Below are positions 59,313 through 64,000 of a DNA stretch of 64,000 bases, one piece after another. This DNA comes from Closterium sp. Naga37s-1 (taxonomy: Eukaryota > Streptophyta > Zygnematophyceae > Desmidiales > Closteriaceae), in NCBI GenBank assembly GCA_947471745.1, contig CANJKZ010000428.1, positions 106,001-170,000 on the forward strand. Reading direction: 5' to 3'. How positions within the stretch are numbered: the stretch's first letter is position 1; every line of letters starts with the position of its first letter. The position numbers and the translations under genes were made by a program. The notes under the pieces are model-generated. The model ran no database searches. It saw nothing but the letters and a program-made list of their open reading frames with translations, and had not been told where the DNA came from.

Positions 59313-61607
59313 TCCTGCCCCTGTCCCTGTCCCTGCCCCTGTCCCTGTCCCTGTCCCTGCCATATATGCCTTATCTCAACCTACAGCTTCGGGCAAGTCC
59401 TTGCATGTCGAGCCATACGAGCAGCACATTGCCTCACATCCATCCAGGTAACCTACGGCCTGCTCCACTCACACCACACCCCATCGCTCCACCCACTCAA
59501 GTCCAAACTGCCATTCATTGTCCCTGGTCGCTCAAACCGCACTCCCCCCACATTCCATTGCCGCCATCCAGTGTCCCTTGCCGTTCCCGTTCCGATTCCC
59601 GTTCCCATTTCCATTCCCACACCCGCTCCCGCGCCCGCTCCCACTCCTGGTTTTCTTCCCGTTCCTGTTTCCAATCCCATTCTGATTCTCATCTCCATTC
59701 CCCACGCCATTCCGCCCTGCCGCGCCCCCCGGCACTTATGCCCGCCCTGCATCCTCCTCCCCCCTGCGTGCGGCAGTTCTCCCCCACGTCCTGCCATCTG
59801 CTGCTGGCATACGGGCGACGCCATGGCTCTCTGCTGCGCAGCCTGGTAGCGGATGGGGCCTCCATCGTCCCCGTCTACACCATTCTCGAGGTCCATTCCC
59901 GGCCCCTTTTCTCCCCGTCCCTTCCCTTTCGTGCCCATCCCTCCCCTTCGCTTGTCTTCCCGCACCTTCTCTCACCTTTTTTGTTTGTCGCCGTCCCTTC
60001 CCTTGTTCTCATGCATGCATTGTGCTTGCCCGTGTGTGTGTGTGTGACTCCTTGGCTTGCTTTGCACTGTGATTGTCTGGCTCTATGTGCTCATTCTTTA
60101 TGGGTCCATGGGCGTGGGTGCATGGGTGGGTGGGTGGATGGGTGGGTGCCTGGGTGGGTGGATGCGTGGGTGCATGTGTGCATGGGCGTGTGGTGCATGG
60201 GTGCATGGTGCATGCAGGTCTATCGGGTCTCTGACATGTCACTAGTGCAAATCCTTGCCAGTGCGGAAGATGAGGTCAGTCATCTTGATTGTTCAGGGTT
60301 TAGGGTTTCTCCTCCTCCTGCACTTTCTTCTGCCTGTCGATTGTTCCTTCCAGTGCCCCCCTACCCCTCTCCTTACCTCTGTCTTTGCTGCTCTCTTTTG
60401 CACTCTTTCAGCCTTGTTCCGTTTCCCCCTTCCCCTCTACCACGTATCCACAAGTGTACTTTACTCTTGCAAGCATCGTCTCTTTGTGGCCCTTTCCAGC
60501 CTCACTGCCTAGGCTCCTTCTCTTCACACCCTTTCCTAGGCTGTGCTTTCCACTCCGTCTCAAAGTAAGCTGTTTGGGCGTTCCGTTGCCAAGCTACCAT
60601 CTCTGGACCCTCCCTGCATTCCTCCCTGCATTCCTCCCTGCATTCCTCCCTGCATTCCTCCCTGCATTCCTCCCTGCATTCCTCCCTGCATTCCTCCCTG
60701 CATTCCTCCCTGCATTCCTCCCTGCATTCCTCCCTGCATTCCTCTCTGCATGCCTGCCTGTCCACTGATACAGGTCAACGTGGCTTGTTTCCATCCTCAA
60801 GTCGGTGGGGGGCTGGTCTACGGCACTAAGGTATCCTCTCAATCCTCTCCACCTCTGCTCACGTTTTTCTCGTGTTCCTCTTGCACCCCTCTCTCGTGAT
60901 TGTCATCCCCCTCTCGGTCCCCACAGTGCTCGTTGCATCATTGCACACAGCCTCCACGTGCCTCGCTGTTCTGAATTCGTGAACATTAACCAGGCATGCT
61001 GCTCATGGGCATGCATGCACATAACGCAATACTCACACAGCCCTTCTCTGCGCCTGCACTACGCACATAACAGTCTGCACACTATGTTTCTTCTCGTCTG
61101 CATCTACGTATCCAAGCTATTCGGCCCCATTTCTCTCCCTCTCTCACCCTTTTTCCCTCCTCTTCTCTTCCCCCATTTCTTTGCATTCACTTATCCGTGC
61201 AGGAGGGCAAGCTGCGAGTGTTACAGCATAACCGTGCCGTGCCTCTCCATCTGCCGCTCGGCATTGCTGAGGACACCTCCTTTGTACGCTCCCATACTTA
61301 CCCACCAAATTCACTTTCCATTCGCATGCCTGTGCCTTCAAGCACACGCCCATTCTGTTGTTCATGTGCCCCATTCAGTTCTCACGCCGGTTTCTCCCAC
61401 CCTGCTGTCCGCATTTCTGTCCAGCCTTATTTCACTTAGGCCATTGCCCAGACCTTTTCACGCCCTTCCCCATCCGCATTATGACAGGCAAACAATGCTT
61501 GCATTGACACCGATGTTTTCCCACGTTCCTCCTGACACCAGGGTGAGGAGCAAGAGAACCCTCAGCAGCCGCAGCAGCCACCCACCCGAAGATTCCCCAT
61601 CTTCTGA
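51762..61607 (+). CDS. AMBRA1: AMBRA1-like WD40 protein with split beta-propeller
   Basis: Exons: 51762-51967, 52435-52806, 52986-53102, 53316-53400, 53730-53838, 54658-54725, 54932-55057, 55285-57137, 57425-58924, 59387-59447, 59777-59890, 60218-60274, 60774-60830, 61203-61283, 61542-61607; 4872 nt, 1623 aa. Diagnostic segments: [73 protein letters not shown], then [67 protein letters not shown] and [17 protein letters not shown]. In animals AMBRA1 (DCAF3) is a CUL4-DDB1 substrate receptor acting in autophagy and cyclin turnover. Its propeller is likewise split by a long disordered region, here about 1000 residues of Gly, Ala, Gln and Ser runs. The last exon ([12 protein letters not shown] to FPIF) is least certain. 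Confidence 0.9.
53960..54272. mobile_element. hAT-type MITE, 313 bp, in AMBRA1-like intron
   Basis: Ends TAGGGATGAGCAA and TTGCTCAACCCTA are inverted repeats with one mismatch. The flanks ACTCCCAC (53952-53959) and TCTCCCAC (54273-54280) form an 8-bp target duplication with one mismatch. The interior is packed with CGAACAC/GTGTTCG and CGGTTCGG inverted motifs and has strong foldback potential. It lies in the intron 53839-54657. Confidence 0.85.
57979..58046 (+). repeat. Coding GGGCAG hexamer run (Gly-Gln repeat)
   Basis: About eleven hexamers within AMBRA1-like exon 9, translated as alternating Gly-Gln. Surrounding codons give long Ala and Gly runs, all in the disordered insert of the split propeller. 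Confidence 0.9.
59195..59362 (+). repeat. GTCCCT hexamer array in AMBRA1-like intron
   Basis: About 27 GTCCCT or GCCCCT units filling the intron upstream of exon 59387-59447. Pyrimidine-rich on the coding strand. Confidence 0.93.
60608..60749 (+). repeat. 12-bp array (CTGCATTCCTCC) in AMBRA1-like intron
   Basis: About 12 units just upstream of the acceptor of exon 60774-60830, pyrimidine-rich on the coding strand. Confidence 0.93.
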
Positions 61608-62380
61608 GCAGCACCCACACAGTTCATTCCTTGGCGCCTCGATGTTGCAGGAATCAACACTCCTCGCACCAACATTCCACCATGCTCCAATGCTCCTCTG
61701 TGCAGCATGCCTGGACGTCCACCCTACCACACCATAACCCCACCCCTTGCTTTTCTAGGCTCGCCCTCCTTCTGCATGCTGTGGTGTGCATTGTAGGCTG
61801 GCAGTAGAGTCTGAGAAGGTTAGGTGGTATGGTCACAGGTGCCAGAGGGCCTTGCTGTGCATCTGGTCTGGCATGCCTCGGTGGTTCATTGCTCCAGTGC
61901 AATGCCTGGATACTGTGTCTGGGCATGTGCCTGCCTGGCCCATGTGCCTGGAAATGCGGCTGGGTCCTGTGCTGTGCTGGTACGGTCCCAGACTGATTTT
62001 CGAAACATAGTTTTAATGTGGACTATGTTGTGACCATAATAGGGATCATTTGTGGGTTAAGAGGGAGGATTCCAGTACCTCCTTTGTACCGTACTCCTGC
62101 TGCCAGTTGTGGAACTGGTGTCACCTCACCTTATTCAGTGAGCCCCTCTGCTCTCTAAAATTGGGTACCGTAGATGGCTGGAAGGACTGGAATGTGAACG
62201 AGCAAATGACAGCTACGGTATCTGAAATGTATTTGAAGGTACCATGAGCAGCTTACAAAGTACCGTACTAGGGTAGGATATGAATTATGACAGCCAAAAT
62301 AACTACCGGTAGCATATTTACAGCAATAACGGAATGGAACCTAGCGCCTGAGCAGCATGGAACATCCAGAGCAGCAGTGC
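61608..62380. other. Intergenic / convergent 3' region
   Basis: Between the ends of the AMBRA1-like gene (plus) and the EF-hand gene (minus). It has several GGTACC/ACGGTA short motifs near 62090-62310 but no gene or array. Confidence 0.5.
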
Positions 62381-62872
62381 TCATCCAAACACCCCCTCCA
62401 TCATCCTGGTAAACTCTCCAAAGTCGACTAAGCCATCCCCGTTAGAGTCAACCCGCGCGATCATGCGCTTGCAGTCCTCGACGGACAGCGTCTCTCCGCT
62501 AAGGTCCCGTATGGCCTGCTGAAGCTCCTCCGCTCCTATCCTCCCATTGCCGTCCCTATCGAAAACGGCGAAGGCCTTCACTAGGTCAATTTCCTCCTCC
62601 TCTTCCTCCAATTCGCAAGCCGCTGACGAGTTCTCTTCCGACGAGTCCGATGCGTGGCCGGGTGAGCAGAGACACGAGCCATGGTGGTTGAATCGTGCTG
62701 CTTGCAGGAACTCCTCGAAGTCGATCATTTCGTCGCCGTTTTGATCGGCAGACTGAATCATGGTTTTCGCCAGTTTTGAATTGCGATTACCCAGCTTTTC
62801 CAGGACCTCGGAGAGCTCCTTCTGAGATATCATTCCGTCGCCATTCGCGTCGATGGCGTGGACAACTCGCAT
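62381..62872 (-). CDS. Calmodulin-like protein with four EF-hands
   Basis: From the ATG at 62872 the product is 163 aa. Four canonical 12-residue Ca2+ loops: DANGDGMISQKE, DQNGDEMIDFEE, DRDGNGRIGAEE and DSNGDGLVDFGE, with Asp at position 1 and Glu at 12 in each. A Ser-rich and poly-Glu linker separates the two pairs (SDSSEENSSA, ELEEEEEE), longer than in calmodulin. Likely a Ca2+ sensor of the plant CML type. The ORF is open upstream to 63259 and the first helix is short when starting at 62872, so the true start may be upstream or in another exon. The upstream extension is partly made of a 13-bp repeat and is not trusted. Confidence 0.87.
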   Translation of the reverse strand: MRVVHAIDANGDGMISQKELSEVLEKLGNRNSKLAKTMIQSADQNGDEMIDFEEFLQAARFNHHGSCLCSPGHASDSSEENSSAACELEEEEEEIDLVKAFAVFDRDGNGRIGAEELQQAIRDLSGETLSVEDCKRMIARVDSNGDGLVDFGEFTRMMEGVFG

Positions 62873-62886
62873 GGCTTCCCGTCGCC

Positions 62887-62951
62887 GGCGGAACGAGCCG
62901 GCGGAACGAGCCGGCGGAACGAGCCGGCGGAACGAGCCGGCGGAACGAGCC
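62887..62951. repeat. 13-bp repeat GAACGAGCCGGCG, five units
   Basis: Directly upstream of the EF-hand gene start. The 13-bp period cycles the reading frame, so its openness in the EF-hand frame is fortuitous or marks a variable N-terminus. Confidence 0.9.
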
Positions 62952-63195
62952 TGATCTAAGTTTGCCGTGATCCTCCTCCATAGAGGGAATGGGGAGTGAG
63001 GGAGGGCGGGAGAAACTGGAGCAGCTGTGAGAGAATCGCTGGGCGGGAGGGGAGGGCATTTCCAAAGGGCAATCCGGTACAGCATTTCATCAAGGCCGCA
63101 GAGAGGTGTGTGATGGTGTGACATGCAACCATACTCAGACGCACAGACTGGAACCAACTCTTGGAGCGCGTCTAAAGACAAAACGTCAGACGCAC

Positions 63196-63646
63196 AGATA
63201 GGCGAGCGAGGCCATGCTGGTGATGAGAGTGGCGGGGTTGTTGTTGAAGTAGTTGCCACTCACGTCCCTGCAGGGCGGATGGGAATTATGGGCATGAGTG
63301 GGGTTGCGGGATGCAATGGGAGAAGAGATGGAGATGATTATGAGGGAACACGGAGAAAAACACGAGGGTTGGCGATGAGAGAGGCGGTTGTTTTTGAAGT
63401 AGTTACCGCTGCAGGGTGGATGGGTGTGGGAGGGGTAGAGTGTGGAAAGTGTAGAGAGGGTAGAGCGTGCAGAGAAGGAAGAGAGGTTGGAAAGGGGAAG
63501 CACAAGTAATGAGAATGAAGAGAAGAGAGTGCAGAGAGGGCAGAGCAGCTTACAGGGAGGGCAGAGCAGCTTACAGGGAGTAAATGGAGGCGCAAAGCGA
63601 GAGCGAGGCTGGGAGGGACCCTGTGAGGAGATTGTTGGAGAGGGTC
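63196..63646 (-). CDS. LRR gene C, partial (3' part)
   Basis: Two typical 72-nt phase-2 LRR exons: 63646-63575 (TLSNNLLTGSLPASLSLCAS) and 63267-63196 (DVSGNYFNNNPATLITSMAS), with CAG acceptors and GTAAGC/GTGCGT donors as in genes A and B. The 5' exons lie beyond the right edge. No cysteine module was found between 63195 and the EF-hand gene, so the gene is either truncated here or its last exons are unrecognised. Confidence 0.75.
63365..63409 (-). pseudogene. Degenerate copy of an LRR exon
   Basis: After a CTGCAG acceptor, codons for GNYFKNNRLSHRQPS resemble the start of the next exon (GNYFNNNPATLI). The reading then loses the LRR pattern, so this is a partial exon duplication within the gene C intron. 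Confidence 0.65.
63542..63580. repeat. 21-bp duplication of an exon-donor junction in LRR gene C
   Basis: AGAGCAGCTTACAGGGAG occurs at 63542 and 63563. In the gene sense this duplicates CTCCCT plus the GTAAGCTGCTCT donor of exon 63646-63575, a small version of the 31-bp array in gene A. Confidence 0.75.
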
Positions 63647-63658
63647 CTGGGAGGAGGG

Positions 63659-64000
63659 GGAGGAAGGAGAGGGGAGTGGGGGAGGAGGAGGAGGAGGAGG
63701 GTGAGGAAGGGGAGGAGGGTGAGGAAGGGGAGGAGGGGGAGGAAGGGGAGGAGGGTGAGGAAGGGGAGGAGGGGGAGGAAGGGGAGGAGGGTGAGGAAGG
63801 AGAGGAGGGGGAGGAAGGGGAGGAGGGTGAGGAAGGGGAGGAGGGGGAGGAAGGGGAGGAGGGTGAGGAAGGGGAGGAGGGTGAGGAAGGGGAGGAGGGG
63901 GAGGAAGGGGAGGAGGGTGAGGAAGGGGAGGAGGGGGAGGAAGGGGAGGAAGGGGAGGAGGGGGAGGAAGGGGAGGAGGGTGAGGAAGGGGAGGAGGGGG
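63659..64000. repeat. Purine-only GAGGAAGGGGAGGAGG array
   Basis: Low-complexity A/G repeat with occasional T, running off the right edge, in an intron of LRR gene C. Pyrimidine-only in the gene sense. Confidence 0.93.

Noticed and set aside
59453..60568. Cys/Pro-rich plus-strand ORFs overlapping AMBRA1-like exons
   Set aside because: Produced by GTCCCT hexamers and intronic sequence; true exons are defined by splice phase and homology.

Overview
The window is nuclear DNA of a green-lineage eukaryote. It has spliced genes with short exons, a plant-type receptor kinase next to two secreted leucine-rich-repeat (LRR) genes, a plant-type AMBRA1 homologue, a chromodomain Ty3/Gypsy retrotransposon primed by initiator-Met tRNA, and hAT- and mariner-type MITEs. 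The extreme load of intronic minisatellites suggests a streptophyte alga (for example a zygnematophyte) rather than a flowering plant. That placement is inference from gene style only.

Layout. 245-4891 (+): 3' part of a proline-rich, single-pass receptor-like kinase. 5437-15481 (-): complete 20-exon gene for a secreted LRR protein (LRR gene A, 545 aa), convergent with the kinase. 15482-17247: intergenic. 17248-24239 (-): young Ty3/Gypsy chromovirus carrying a nested small LTR element (21677-23143). 24240-25061: duplicated terminal-exon remnant and a mariner-type MITE (24515-25002). 25062-45828 (-): LRR gene B, 14 LRRs, first exon unresolved; one 15.3-kb intron holds a 13.3-kb array of about 296 45-bp units. 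45829-47567: divergent promoter region. 47568-50706 (+): 874-aa unrecognised low-complexity protein in 3 exons. 51762-61607 (+): AMBRA1-like WD40 protein, 15 exons, 1623 aa, with a hAT-type MITE in an intron. 62381-62872 (-): four-EF-hand calmodulin-like protein. 63196-64000 (-): 3' part of a third LRR gene (C).

Exon models were built by eye from splice sites and reading phase. For LRR gene A, the AMBRA1-like gene and the 874-aa gene the exons sum to an exact multiple of three, which is strong internal support. LRR exons are nearly all 72 nt, bounded by phase-2 introns, one repeat per exon.

The three LRR genes and the Pro-rich receptor kinase form a surface-recognition cluster. The two LRR proteins whose C-termini are visible share a six-cysteine C-terminal module and then diverge into a basic tail (A) or a hydrophobic, GPI-signal-like tail (B). 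The main unexplained signals are: (i) a recurrent 18-bp palindrome family, TTTTGAG-N4-CTCAAAA, sitting between short direct duplications; (ii) duplicated exon ends, including one whose differences are all synonymous; (iii) minisatellites grown from 5' splice sites; (iv) a 14-kb array with all six frames open; (v) a clear -1 frameshift signal in the retrotransposon.
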